Source: Dichetophora obliterata (lineage: Eukaryota; Arthropoda; Insecta; Diptera; Sciomyzidae). Taken from it: a stretch of 64,000 bases of DNA. The stretch is from the NCBI GenBank assembly GCA_963920525.1, contig OY986435.1:179274266-179338265 (forward strand), in the 5' to 3' direction. The notes below the pieces were generated by a model, which saw only the letters and a list, made by a program, of their open reading frames with translations, did no database searches and was not told where the DNA came from. Below are positions 1 through 12,800 of this stretch, one piece after another (within the stretch, counting starts at the first letter, position 1; the number at the start of each line of letters is the position of its first letter). A program made the position numbers and the translations under genes.

Positions 1-3000
1 AATCCTAAATAAATGATATTGATTAGAATTTTTCGAGCTTTTTTTATTTATGTTCACGTAAATATATTACCGTAGTACATTTCAAAACACCTCCTCGCCC
101 TAAACTGGTAACGTAGTTTATGGACGACCCCTTATACTTGTCATTTAAAAGTAATCATTTCAAACTTTCCAAATCTATTGTGAAATTTTTGTGAAAAACT
201 GCAACGATATCACTACTGGTTTTACAGAAATTTAATTTATAGCACACGGGAGCATTAATAAAAACAATGTTGATTTTTAAGTGGATTAAATGCACTATTG
301 CGCACTGAATCGGGCTAAAGACAAAACATTGGTTTAAAGCATAACCTTAGCTTCTTTAATCTTACTTAAACATTATTTAACTGCTGATTGACATCAGAAT
401 TTTTAAATTTGGAGACATATATTTCGGAATTTGTGTGTGCCTCTCAATTTAGCGATTAGTTGGATAATATGAATTTTGGGTGTTTGTGGCAAATTTACAA
501 TTTCCAGTACCTCAAAAATTAAGTAATAACATTTCGAATAAGATACCTTAACTTTTATTTTCTATAGATAAAATAAAGTAATTTCCTTCAAATGCTATTG
601 GCATTTAGGACCAAAATAATCGCTTGATTTTAGTGATCAATAGCTAAAAATGTTTCGTTTGATCTCAACTTTAAAATAAAATAAAAAGTTTTAGTGCAAA
701 TCCAAATCATTATTTAGCATAATGCTACACTGCACCAGTTTAAATGCAATTGTTTCGCGTTTTTACAAATGTATCGAAAACTAGAGCTAATCCAAAACTT
801 TCATGACTATGTTCCGAAGTTGTATTTCCTTGATTATAGTAATACGCTGAGATACCCAGGGCGACAATCGCTTCAGATTTTTTTTTTAGAGCTGTGTTGT
901 CTTAGCAATGGGCCTTTACTGCTATATTTCAATAAGGATTACAGAAATATGAAAGAAGTTTAGAGAAAACAAACAATACTTTGCCAAAAAAAAAACCTAG
1001 AAACTTAATTCCAAACGCAATGTATACCATAGGTTCCGTCACCATACCGTTGAACGAAAAGCGTTCACATAAATTTGAGTGCTGAAGGTAAATGACACAA
1101 AATAACATTTACAAATATAAACATTAACAGCATTAACATTAACACGGCTTAAACTTGTGTGTATAAGTTGGTTCATTAGTGCTATGCTTTGTGTCTTAAG
1201 TCTTTTATTTTAAACTCAAGTTTGAATGCACGTACTTTTAACTTAATTCGAATGCTTTGTGTAATTCTTCAATATGCTCGGATCAGTATCTCATGCTCGT
1301 TATTTCTGCATATTTAGGGCATGACAAATTTGTTTTTGTTAATTTTAACTGTCAATTTGACAGCCTAATGAGCTAGATCAGATTCTTAATTTCAAGCTTT
1401 AATTCTTTTTCTGTTTTAAGTTGCCTTCAAATTCAGTATATTTCGCAAAATGACGATTGGCATTCTGAAGAAATTTTTTAATTTAGCTCTTGCTTTTAAG
1501 TCTTATTAAGCAGTGCTTATAATTTAGCAATTGATGTTATTGTCTAATTGCAAAATATGCCCTCATTAAGTGGAAAGAACATTAATTGAAATTCAACATT
1601 TTTCTTCGTCTTTTCCACACTCTTCTACATTGATAACAGTAATGTTTATAATTAAGGTATGGAGAAAAACAAGAATAATTTAACAAAGGCACTAAATAAT
1701 GCTATAGATACCGCTGATTAACGTGAAGCAAATTACTGTGATACAGCTCATCAAATTTTGAAATGCTATGTAAAGGAAAGAAAATTACTTACGAAAAAAA
1801 AAAAAACAAAAAAGGTGATGCTAGCAAAATATGCTACCAAATATAAATAAGCAAAAACAAAACTGAAAGCTAGAGCAGAGCAAAGATCAAACAGTGAGCA
1901 GCCGAAGCCGCAGTCGCAGTTTGCTAATCAATTAAGGTCAATTTGTAGCCATTTCCACAATCATATTGACAGCAACAATGTTGGGAACAACAGCAGCAAT
2001 AGCAGCTGTAGCTGTATCTTTGGCTGTCTTGTCAATTAGATAAAAACAAAACTTAGCAAGCAGCTAAATCACCGAATTAACCAACTTGCCTAAATTGACC
2101 AGCAAAGAAAAGCGATTGGCTAGCAGCTGGCTGTACAGAAAATTGACTGAAGACGCTGCAATTTTTGCAAAACTAAGCCGAATTGACACAAATCAAAGAA
2201 GCAAAAAAAAAAAGTCGTCAATGAAAGCTCGACTAGCTGCATGCTGGCTGTTGAACAGGAAAACTATTTGCTGCTGTTAGGAATGCTTGTATGACAGTTC
2301 ATCACTAAGTTTTCCCAACAAGAATTTTTTTCCTTTTTATTTTGTGTTTCTCTAGTTCATAGTCATTTTTTCTACATTTACTCAAGGATTAGCTTGTATA
2401 TGTTTTTTTTTTTTGTTTTATCTCTAGATGTTTCTTGTTAAATGGCTGACGCTTTGACGTCTTCGTACATAAGCTTTTGTGTTCGCATGTTATTAGATGG
2501 ACAAGAGTTGCCAACTTGCTGTCAATCACTTTGATGAAATGTTCTTTGTAGCACTGGCAGCAACAGCAGTAGAAGCAGCTTGTTGCAGCATTAACAACAG
2601 CTACAATTTATTTGTGAATTGCTGTTGCTTACGAATGTCACACCAACAGGTAGCTACAACATTTGTGTCACAACATAAATTTTCCAGCAAAATCGATAAA
2701 TGTGTTTGTTTTTTTTTTTGCAAATTTTTCCATTTCAGCTTTTGTGGTTTTTTCACTCTTTCTATGACGCCTCGCGATTGTTTTGAACTGTTCTGTTGCG
2801 AGGGTTAAGTTTAAACAAACAAATATACCAAAAAAACATTCGCCTTTAGTTAGCTGGTTAATGTTGCTGGCAAAGTGGGATGCTCCGCAGTAACAACAAC
2901 AACAACAATATCATCAATATCATCATCACTGTAAATATACTTTGATGGCAACTCCTCCTTGATATAAAGAAGCTTTTTATTTATTGCAACAAGCTATGCG

Positions 3001-3540
3001 GCGAAAGTTTAAGCTTGCCAAATTGATGCACATCTCAATGCAACTGTATGAGTGTGTTATTTATATTTGTATTGACAAAATTACTAAGTACACGTTATAT
3101 GCTCAGTTAGGAATATGGTGACCATCCGTTCTGTACTATTATACAAAACAGTTCTGTATTTTGAGGCCTCGTTTTGTAGAAATTATTTTATCATGAAAAA
3201 CGTATAAATTTTCTGTATTTGAAAATTTGTTTTGTGCATGTTATGTATTTTGATCATTCTTAAGTTTTTGGTAAAAGTAAATAGTATGCAATAAGTAAAA
3301 GTAAAAGTAAATCATACCTACTTAACTGAACACTGTTTTCTTTAAGCATGTAAAAGCGCACTAAGCTAGCAATTGTTTGTTACAGTTGAAGGTTCATTGA
3401 CGCACTTACTTGATTTATCTGTCAAAATTGGTTCATGAACATACACAGTAATGCAAATCTGCATGAAATCTTAACCCATTTTGTACCAGGTCTCGATCAC
3501 AAGCTTTTGTCGTTCATCGTAAAATACTTAAATATATTAA
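1..3540. other. AT-rich non-coding stretch, no gene recognised
   Basis: No open frame here looks like a protein: the few short ones are AT-rich, or come from CAG/CAACAG-type runs around 1960-2010 and 2550-2600. A CAA/ATC simple repeat lies near 2890-2930. The texture is that of a dipteran intron or upstream region. I see no RNA gene and no transposon ends. Confidence 0.6.
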
Positions 3541-4176
3541 ACTAGCTGAACCCGGTGTGCTTCGCTACCCCCCTCGTACCAGGATTGCATTTCAAAATTG
3601 TGGCAATACCAAAATCACTTTTCACGCCATTGAATTTTCGAAATAAGTCCACCCCAGCGCCACCTACCGTGTCCATTTATACACAAATTATTTTCTTATG
3701 ATTAAACAAACATACATTCTGAATTTCAGTTAAATTGGTCCATAAATTCAAATTTTCGATATAAGTCCACCCCAGCGCCACCTATCGGGTCCATTTATAC
3801 ACAAATTATTTTCTTATGATTAAACAAACATACATTCTGAATTTCAGTTAAATTGGTCCATAAATTCAAATTTTCGATATAAGTCCACCCCAGCGCCACC
3901 TATCGGGTCCATTTATACACAAATTATTTTCTTATGATTAAACAAACATACATTCTGAATTTCAGTTAAATTGGTCCATAAATTCAAATTTTCGATATAA
4001 GTCCACCCCAACGCCACCTATCGGACTTTCCCGGAGGGTTTTTCCAAAATTTTCCTTCGTAAAAACCTTCTCCTGGCAATTATAAACAACTGAAAAAAAA
4101 TTTTAGACAAATCGGCCCAGCCATTCTCAATTGATGTTTTACTATACATTTTGTACACCATTTTTATATATATAGA
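3541..4176 (-). mobile_element. Non-autonomous Helitron-like element
   Basis: Read on the minus strand, the element begins TCTATATATATA directly after an A (position 4177) and ends CAGCTAGT directly before a T (position 3540). That is the A|TC...CTRRT|T arrangement known for Helitrons, with no target duplication. An imperfect GC-rich hairpin (GGTAGCGAAGCACACC) precedes the 3' end, as expected. There are no terminal inverted repeats and no coding capacity, so it would depend on a Rep/helicase made elsewhere. The middle is filled by a 118-bp tandem array. Confidence 0.7.
3635..4025. repeat. 118-bp tandem repeat, about 3.3 units
   Basis: The landmark TTTTCG(A/T)(A/T)ATAAGTCCACC recurs at 3635, 3753, 3871 and 3989, an exact 118-bp period. 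Units two and three are almost identical; the first (CTACCGTG for CTATCGGG) and the last, truncated one differ slightly. The array lies wholly within the Helitron-like element, as is common in non-autonomous Helitrons. Confidence 0.9.
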
Positions 4177-5753
4177 TAATTGAATTAAATGAATTTTTTA
4201 AATGATTAATTTAGTTTGACGTTTTAACTTTCCGACCATACATTATTGTACCCTGTTTCACCTTTTGAAATTCACACCTGGTAGGACACTCGACTATTTA
4301 AAAAATAGCCTATTTTTAAAGTAATTTTAACTACTTTTATAAAAAACCAAACTCAATAGAAAAATGTTTAAATAAATTTAGAATACAAGAAACTAGTTTA
4401 TTACAGCTATTCCTCCTGATTGCCAGACACCGTGGAAGATGACCGATCGAGATCTTGTCCGCTGATAATTAGTGCACTAAATGTATGCACATTCCAATAT
4501 TTTTATACCCCAACGCGTACTGCTCAAACTTTTTCAGTCCATTTCTAACGCCGATAAGGAGGCGTGGCAGGAAATTCAGTAAAAAGTTGTTTCAAAAATA
4601 GAGATTAGTTTTGAAAATGAGCCAAATCGGATGAAAACCATGCCTACCTCCTATACAAAGTGGCTGTATGAGAAAGGTATGCTCTCCTTAAATTCCACAA
4701 AAATGAGTACAATTGCTTCAAACTTTCATAATTTAAATATGCATTTGATGTTTGGAATAAGATATAAAAACTGAAAACTCCGCCCACTTCCCATACAAAG
4801 TAACGTCATTATAATATTAAAACATTCAAAATCAATTAGTGTTTAAACAATATATTTTACGCATAAATTTTGACAATTAAAATTTACTCTGAGTTTCAAA
4901 TTCGAAATATTTGGATAAAACTACGGCCTATAAAAGTTACGTCATTAAAATAATATAATATTCAAAACTTCAAATATATATATTAAAATACAGCTTAGGA
5001 GTATTTTAACTGCGGTCCAGTCGAAGATAATTCCTTACTGGGTCTTATACAACTCTTGACATTTCTCTACATTCGCATAATTTTTGTAGCTTATTGGATA
5101 ATTGCTATTGAACAATTGTATTTTCATTCTGGGTTCCCTTATTATAAAAAATGTCGCATATTAAATGTTTGAGTAAAATTGAACTTTTCGAAACAATAAA
5201 ATAATTTAACCAACGTTGTGTGTGGGCTTACCGCCGCGAAACGTTGACAATGTTTCAGATAAGAAGATTCTTGATGATGAGAAAACGCAACAACAAAGCA
5301 AAGAAATTAAAATTAGTTCAGTGCTAAACAAGACTGCAATTAAGTAGGATTTGCGTTGGACGAAGCCAAAGAGAATATCGAATAAAATCAAGAAGCTACA
5401 CGCTCAAAACATATGCTTTGCATATTATTTATAAAACGAAATTTTAAAAAGACCTATAACGTGTTCTGCAAAGTGAGCACATTTTTCATTAAATAAAATA
5501 AAAATATTTAAATCTTTTTTTTAATACAAGGCCAAATTAATTTTAAATAGCTTTAATGACCACGCCCATTTTTAGAATAGTTGCCGAAAGTAATTATAAG
5601 ACATTAATTAAAAAATTTTTATCTGATAAAACCAAAATCGTCTTAAGTACAGAAATTTTACTAATCTATGGGCGGTAAAAGAAGGTGTGGCAAATGTTAA
5701 CTGTGCCTTTATTGTTTGCACAAGTGCAAGCAATAAATTGACAAAGTTTTATC
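4177..5753. other. Degenerate repetitive DNA, no gene
   Basis: Phrases such as 'cgcccacttcccatacaaagt' near 4780 and 'cctcctatacaaagtggc' near 4650 recur in diverged form, which suggests decayed interspersed repeats. A short open stretch at about 5220-5346 on the plus strand (ending NKTAIK then stop) is not recognisable. No boundaries can be set. Confidence 0.4.
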
Positions 5754-5957
5754 TAGTGTCCGACCGAATATTCGGTTTTGATTTCGGTTACGGCCCGTTT
5801 CTTTCCTTCTTGTCAGTTTCAGCTATTTAGCTTCAATATGACCGAATAAATTTTTACAGCTTAAATAAAATAAATGTTCATATTAATTACCAGTTTCGGT
5901 TTCAGTTTTGGCCGAATATTTGATTTCGGCCAAAATTCCGGCTTCGGTCGGACACTA
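5754..5957. mobile_element. hAT-type MITE (204 bp) with perfect 8-bp TSD
   Basis: Terminal inverted repeats start TAGTGTCCGACCGAA on both strands. The element is flanked by an identical 8-bp duplication GTTTTATC at 5746-5753 and 5958-5965, as hAT transposases generate. The interior contains further CGAATATTCGG and CCGAAATC motifs in both orientations, so the whole element could fold. It has no coding capacity. Confidence 0.8.
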
Positions 5958-6051
5958 GTTTTATCGCAATCGAATGTACGGTATTGCCATTCATAAAATA
6001 CGAAAAAACATTAATTTTAACATCGTATAATTGCATATAAATTTTTCTCAG

Positions 6052-6149
6052 TGCAAAGAGAACAAAACAACACAAAGCTTTAAATGTAGTGGTGCCCATA
6101 CCCGATGATGAACAAGGATTTCATAAACCGAAAATACCCAAAATAGAAG
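6052..6149 (+). other. Possible internal coding exon (98 nt) of unknown gene
   Basis: A pyrimidine tract and AG (atttttctcag, ending 6051) are followed by 98 nt open in one frame, then by a good donor, GAAG|GTAAGC at 6150. The encoded stretch starts AKRTKQHKALN and ends PDDEQGFHKPKIPKIE; its proline/lysine-rich composition does not look like a random AT-rich translation. I do not recognise the protein and cannot name the neighbouring exons. An alternative is chance: 98 open nucleotides are not rare. This is an inference from splice-like signals only. Confidence 0.3.
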
Positions 6150-6237
6150 GTAAGCGCATGTCTGCGTATGGAAAGAACTCCTAGCGCCGGGGTAAAATAT
6201 GCAAGAAGCGTTCTGTCTATACTTCCGCTAAATGTAA

Positions 6238-6848
6238 TCTATATCTATACTTTTATGTAAAATTAAAGTAAAAATTCAATGTTACCACATTACTCCAAAA
6301 GTACTGGACCGATTTTTATGAAAATAGTTTTAAAATATCATATTTGTGCTGCAGCACCATTTGGGAAATTTTTGCTTTCGAAATTTTAATAATAAGTATA
6401 TTTATAGAAAGTGTTAAGTTTTTAAATAAATCATCCCAGCTGCCACGCATTTCTTAATGGTTTATTTTCACGCGATTGTGTTGCGAGAGTTTCAGTTAAC
6501 TTCATGTTGCTCTCTTTTATTTTCTTTCTGTGCTCAGCTAGCACAGTGCAACCATGGCAGAACTAGACAAGGTAGTGTTAGAGCTGAATGTGTTCTCTTT
6601 CTTAGTGATCATAATTGTCAAACTCAGCCATTTTGCTATTTTTGCCAATTCTCGCGTTCTCATAGCATTCTCACTGGTTGCAGATTTTGTATGAGTTGTC
6701 AACTTCGTTTTGACAGTTTCGGTCCCCGGCTCTCCACCCTAAAACTACCTTGTCTAATTCTACAATGAGCGCAATAAATAAAAAACAGATGCAACTCGAA
6801 CAAGGCGAAAAGTGAAACGCAGATCTGCGCAACAGTGGCCTGCTAGTG
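6238..6848 (+). mobile_element. Helitron-like element copy 1 (boundaries tentative at 3' end)
   Basis: It starts A|TCTATATCTATAC like a Helitron 5' end and is homologous over about 230 bp to a second copy starting at 31919; both share 'gctttcgaaattttaat' type stretches and 'aaatcatcccagctgccacg'. A possible 3' end CTAGT lies at about 6844-6848 after the palindrome GCAGATCTGC, but the next base is G rather than T, so the end is uncertain. A small MITE is embedded at 6551-6766. Confidence 0.45.
6551..6766. mobile_element. Small inverted-repeat element (MITE) inside Helitron-like copy
   Basis: The left end CATGGCAGAACTAGACAAGG and the reverse complement of the right end, CATTGTAGAATTAGACAAGG, agree at most positions, and agreement continues for about ten more bases (GTAGTnTTAG). 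The flanks AGTGCAAC and AGCGCAAT look like an 8-bp target duplication with two transitions. Family unknown: 8-bp duplications and CA-starting ends fit P-like or hAT-like elements. The open frame crossing it is not a gene. Confidence 0.5.
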
Positions 6849-9800
6849 TAATTATAAATGTGGGAATTGCTTCAAGATCTATCTCAAACAATTTAAAACA
6901 ATATTGCTTTACTTAATGTTTTTATATATTTGATGATTTTAGAATTAATGAAAATTAAGAAAAATTATAACTAAATGGCTTTTTAGTAATCTTATATTTA
7001 CCTGTAGCATTTCCTCTAATATTTACATATCTTAAGTAACCCATTTTCGTAATAAACTTTGTTGACAATTTATTTTATTATATATCCTATTACATTCCAC
7101 GCATTGAAAATTTATTGATATGCCAGCGCTAAAGATCTAGACCAGAAATTTTCCGAAAAATTTCTGTTAAAAAAGTCCAGCAATTATTTTTTGCCTTATT
7201 CTAATTGGCCATAATAATTTCATGATAAATTAAAACATTTACCTAGCCTGGTACAAAAGTGGTTAAATGAATCATTCACGATTTTTCTTTATCTTTGACG
7301 AAAAATGCTGATTTTGCCATTTATAACATTTCATTGCTGATAATCTCGTAAAAAAGTTCAAAATCACTGACACGTTGTGATTTTTCATGCACGAATATAA
7401 TACTGAAACGTTGAGTAATTTCCTGTTAGAGGCCAAAGACGAGAATATGAAAGAAATGTGTTATGGCTTATTTCTCTTTTTAAATATTTTTTGATTTTAT
7501 TTTATTAGATATGGTTTTTTTTTATAGTACAGAAAATTTTTTAAATTTTATAATCTCTCATATAATAGTAACGAAAAAAAAGCAAGCACATAGGCAATGA
7601 TTGTTGAATTTCACGGTGCGAATTTATTTGAATTTAGTTAATAGAAAATTTTAACATGCAACGCAAGGAGCATCAATATAGGCTCTACCCTTATGCAAAC
7701 AGAAACCTGATCGTAAAGTACACACACTTTTCCAATAAATTATGGTAACATCGTATAGATATCGAAGTAATTAAGACTAATAGGATTTCGCAAAATAAGA
7801 TGGTTATCACCTAAACTATCAATTGGAACAATATTAACTTTCTTCTGTTTAACGTCAAGCTTCCCTTTTTCATAAATATATTTCTCAAAAAGAGGTTCAG
7901 ATATTTTTTTTTGTTTTTTAAAAAAATATTAAAGAACCAAGGCATGCGCAAATAAAGTTTGGTCCTTGAACTGCAAGAAAAATGATAGATTATTTAGAGG
8001 AATTGATTGGAACGATACGTGAATAATTGATTTGGCGAAATAAACGTAAAAGACAATTTGAATTGCTTTTAACCGAGGCTAGTGTTTTGCCTTAACCTCG
8101 GCAAGCATTTCCAGCTCTTAGTTGTTTCTGTCCTTTAAGTTGTTCCGTGCTCTTGATCATCACTCATCGAAGAAATATATTTATGTATATTTGCAGTTAG
8201 TTGCTTAAAAATTGCTTTTAGAGTTTAAAAAAAGAACTTTTTGATAATTAATTAATCTATTCCTTGGATTTTTACATGATTCAAGTATGAGCTATTTGAA
8301 GAAGTCCACAACTCTGTATAAAGTTAATCACACAGTCTGCTGATGTTGTTTTTTTTTGTTGTTGTTGTTGTTTTTGGCTTTTTCAAAACTTATTTAATGT
8401 TAAATAACTCATAACTAAAATCATGTAAAATAAATTTTATTGATTAAGATCAATTTATAAAAGCGGTTTTGAATATTAAACCCTTAATTAACGTCTAACA
8501 CCACTGTAAAGTTCATTAAAATTAGTATATCTTTAAAAATTTTTTAAGCAAGGAAACACAGTTTCTGTAAAATATACATACGAAGTTTTATTAAGCATAT
8601 ATTATACATAGTCATAATGTAAAAAAAATCTTGTCTTCTATGGTTTTTTGTTTAAATAGCGGTAGTAGAGCGTCATTATTGGAGAGCCACAAACAGTTTT
8701 TATCCAATCAACTTATAATATCACGTACTGATTTATAGTTATATTATCTAAAGAAATACTTTGGATTTTTTTTATAACTAAAAACTGTCTTAATTATGAT
8801 GCCATTTCGATAGTTTTTTTGTTTGACAAAATCAACTTTACTGAAAACGCCTCCCAAATTTAACTTAAATTTAAATTTTACATTTATTAAATCCCCGACG
8901 TATTTCTTTAGACTTATCTTTTAAATTTAAAAACACTTTTCTTTTTTGTTCTAGCACAAGAACTACTGCAGTTCTAAACTAGTTTCTTGTATTTAAGTCT
9001 TGTGTTTAAAGACTTTCCAATTTTAGCCAACCGTATTAATTTTTATGTAGTGTGAATTCACATTATTGTGTTATTTAAGGGTTAAGTCCACAGAACAATG
9101 GAGCTTACCTCCATCTTAGCACGAATAAATGTATAAATAAATTAGCAGGAGAGAGAGATGCATATAAATTTTAAATTACTTTAAAAGAAAAATATATATA
9201 TTTTATAAACATTCAGGGAATTGTTATGTTTTGTCCATATCTACCAAGGTCAAATGTTACAACGGAAGTAGGTTTTTCCAAAAAGGAACAAATAGGTCAT
9301 TAATTATCTGAATCACTTAATCTTAAAAGAATATTTTAAGTGCTTTAGAATCTTATGAATAAAATGTACTCATCTTAAAAGTAGAAAAGTACACAGCCAC
9401 AGAAACTTTGAGCAATTTTAAAACTTCGTTAACTTGATTGAATTCAGGCTTCTCTGATATGTATTCTTAATTTGAAAATACGAGTATGGTCACCGTAGTT
9501 ATGAGTAACATTTAACCATGCCACTTTGTCTTCTTCTTCTTAACTTTAAGTGGCACTCAAAGGTTCATTGATATTCCAGTTTTACTTTTTTATGTATTGC
9601 CAATATTTTGGGGTTTTTTTTTGGCCAAGATTTTGTTGTTGTTAAAAGTGAAACTAACAGAGAAGAATGTATGGTTTTTTTTCATCGTTGTGCACTTCAC
9701 ATGCTCCTTGACTTTAAGTTGTTTTTATGTAAAATGCCAACGCCAGCAGGATCAGCAACTGCTGGTGGCGATTTTATCGTTGCTGTTGTTGGTGTTATTG

Positions 9801-12800
9801 TAATTGTTGTTGCTATGTTTGCTTTTGAGGTTGTAGAATCTTATCTTCAGGTTAGATGGTGTGAAAGAAAGTTGTTTGCTTTTTAGTTTTAAGATTAACC
9901 CAACTCATGCAATGAGAGTGAAATTTCTCAAGAATTCAAAGAGAGGAGAGCAATGAACAACGGGAGAGCAGTGTAAGCAATGTAGAGACTGTGAAAAATT
10001 ATTGCACAACTACTTTTTTGAAAAGAAGCGTTCAATATAAGTTAAACAAAAGCTTAAATATATATTTCCTTATTGTTTTTGTTTCAAATTAAGGGCCGGT
10101 TTTCATCTAGAGGTCCAAGAACACGGTTTTGTTCTAGATTTTTTTTTTTATAAAGGGAAGTAAATGATTATTTATTGATTCTTAAAGTGCAGGATAATAT
10201 TTTTCTTTGTGCATAAAAGTGTAATGTGAAGTGCCAATACGCCGTCAAACATCACCTTGAAAATAAAGGTACCCAAACGGTCTCCATCGCACGGCACGTT
10301 CATGTCGTCTTAAATAAAAAAACCAAAAAATTGTACAAATAATATTAAACTTATTAGAGCTTGAACCTATAATATTAATAAATAGTTGAAAAATACAAAA
10401 ATGGCAGATATGTGAACTTTTAGTAGCGTTTTTTTTCACATTTTTCGCTCTTTAAAGTGCTTAAATAAACCGGAAAATATTACCTGAATTTAGGTTTAAG
10501 ATCCAATAAATTTATTTACTTTAAAATTAAAAAAAAATCCAAGTCAATCCATATAGAAGTTCTTGGGACATCATGGAGCACAGTTTGAAAAACATGACTT
10601 TTCAGAAAACGCGTTTTAAGATTTGGTTAAAGATTGTTTCGAGTTCATTTATAAAAATATGGGTACCTTTCGTATGCGATTACTTTTTTATGCAATCTTT
10701 ATCGGCCAAACCACTTTGAGAATATGCGCTACACATCATAAGCTATCAAAAAATTAAAAAAAAAAATAATTGAGTTTTTTGGTCGAGTTTCAAGAGAAAC
10801 TGACATTAATGAAAAATAATCATTAATTTTAAGTTTGAGCTTTTTGTGCTTGCATGGTTATCATCATCATCATTTTAACGTAATAGTACAATAAATAATA
10901 TAAAAGGTCAAATTACACAAAGAACTCATTATCATTATTAAAAAAATTGAGCTTAAAAAAAATTAGCGCCATTAAGATAAGGTTAAAATTTTAATATGAT
11001 ATTTAGTGGTGACCTTAATACGAAAAAATTCAACTTATTATCAACTAATCACAACAATCTGTTTTGAAGCTGAGTTGTTTTTCTTAAGACCATTTTTAGC
11101 TTTATTTTTAAATTTGAAGATGAATAAAAACCTGTTTATGTTGTCTTACATTGTCTTCTGATTCGCAAAAGTTTTTTTTTTTCTAGCCAAACACATATTC
11201 TATAAGGCTTTCATTGAATAAAAGAAGTTTCTTAGAAAATTTTCATACTAAACTGATTTGGATATCAGAAAATCATAAACTTAATGATTTTTTTCCTTAA
11301 TGTCAGAGGTTGTTCCTTTATTAAATAAACTATAGCTTAGTAGGCAAATTTTAACATAAAATTTAGCAAAATTTTATAAAATCATTTGGTTTTTCGCTTA
11401 AAAAAAGAAACAGAAATATTTTCTAAAACTTTACAACGAACACATAGCTTTTTTAGGGTTTTCTTTGGTTAAGATCCGAAATGCTGACTCACATTAAAAC
11501 CATTTTTATTTCTCATCATTAAAAATATTCTATATTCTTCAGTTTCTCAGAAGCAGATATTGTCAAAAAACTCATGTCTGCAAAGCTGAACAATAATTGA
11601 TCACAAGAAGCTCGGTTATGTTTGTCGACAATTCGTTGATGTCTGTTTTTAATATTGAAATATTAAGTCATTATAAGAGGTACAAAATTTCTTCAAATGA
11701 AACAAGTTTAAGTTCTTAAATGCAATTATTTAAAAACAAATGAACTAATTATTCATTTTATATAAAATTTCTTAAGTTTCTTGAGTAAAAGAAAGCATCT
11801 AATAAAAAAATATTTTTTTACATATATATTGTTAATTTTTTAAATTAAATCTTTTAAGTTTCATGTGTTAAAAGATAGCTCATTTTATTTTCAGCAAGTT
11901 TTGTATGCAAATAGTTTAAAAAATAAAAGTTAAGTTAAAAAATTTGAAAACATAAATGCTTTAAATAAAACTAATATAAATTGTTTGCTAAATCTTTCTC
12001 CAATTTTTTTGCGAATGTTTTTATTTATAACAAGGATGACATAAATATCTTTCTAATCAAAGTGACTAACCCTAAAGATAAGTATTTTATTTTATTTTTT
12101 TGAAAGATAAAGAGCAGTGAAACAAATTGGGAAGAAATCAATTCAAACATCGATTTTATTGACATAATAAGACATTTATAAAAAAAACTACATGAAATCG
12201 AAAGTCTTTTTGCACATTTTCATAGCAAAGTAAAATTTTGCTTTTCTATCTTAAGATGTGATATCAAATGCCTTTATATATAGCATGTTCAAAATTTTAA
12301 TAAAAAAAAATTGTATAAATATTTTTTACGTTTTATTTCATAAGAAAAATGTTAATTATTACAAAGATTACTATGCAAAATAATTTTATCATAGATATTC
12401 TTGCAAAAGTGAAAGAAGAAAGCTAATCAGTTGAATAATAATATTGCGGATCAAACTGTTCATGCATATAAATGGTAAATAACGAAAGACTTAAGACAAA
12501 AACTTGCATTTAATAACGCTTATTTATTTATATTAAAATAATTACTATTTTTACCACACGCAAAATCCAAGATTATCTGTGGAAAAAACTATAAGCTCTA
12601 TAATGGTTATTGGAAGCACAGCAACAAAGTTACAGCAGAGGCCAATCAAGCAGCACACCAACTACTCCAGCAGCAGGCTTGAAATGTCAAACGTGAACGA
12701 ATGCAAAGACAAGGAGTGTTTTTTTTCTGCTGAAGCTGTAGTTTGTTTAAGGCACTTTGTTAACAACAACATAAACACACAATAATAACAATTTTCCAAT

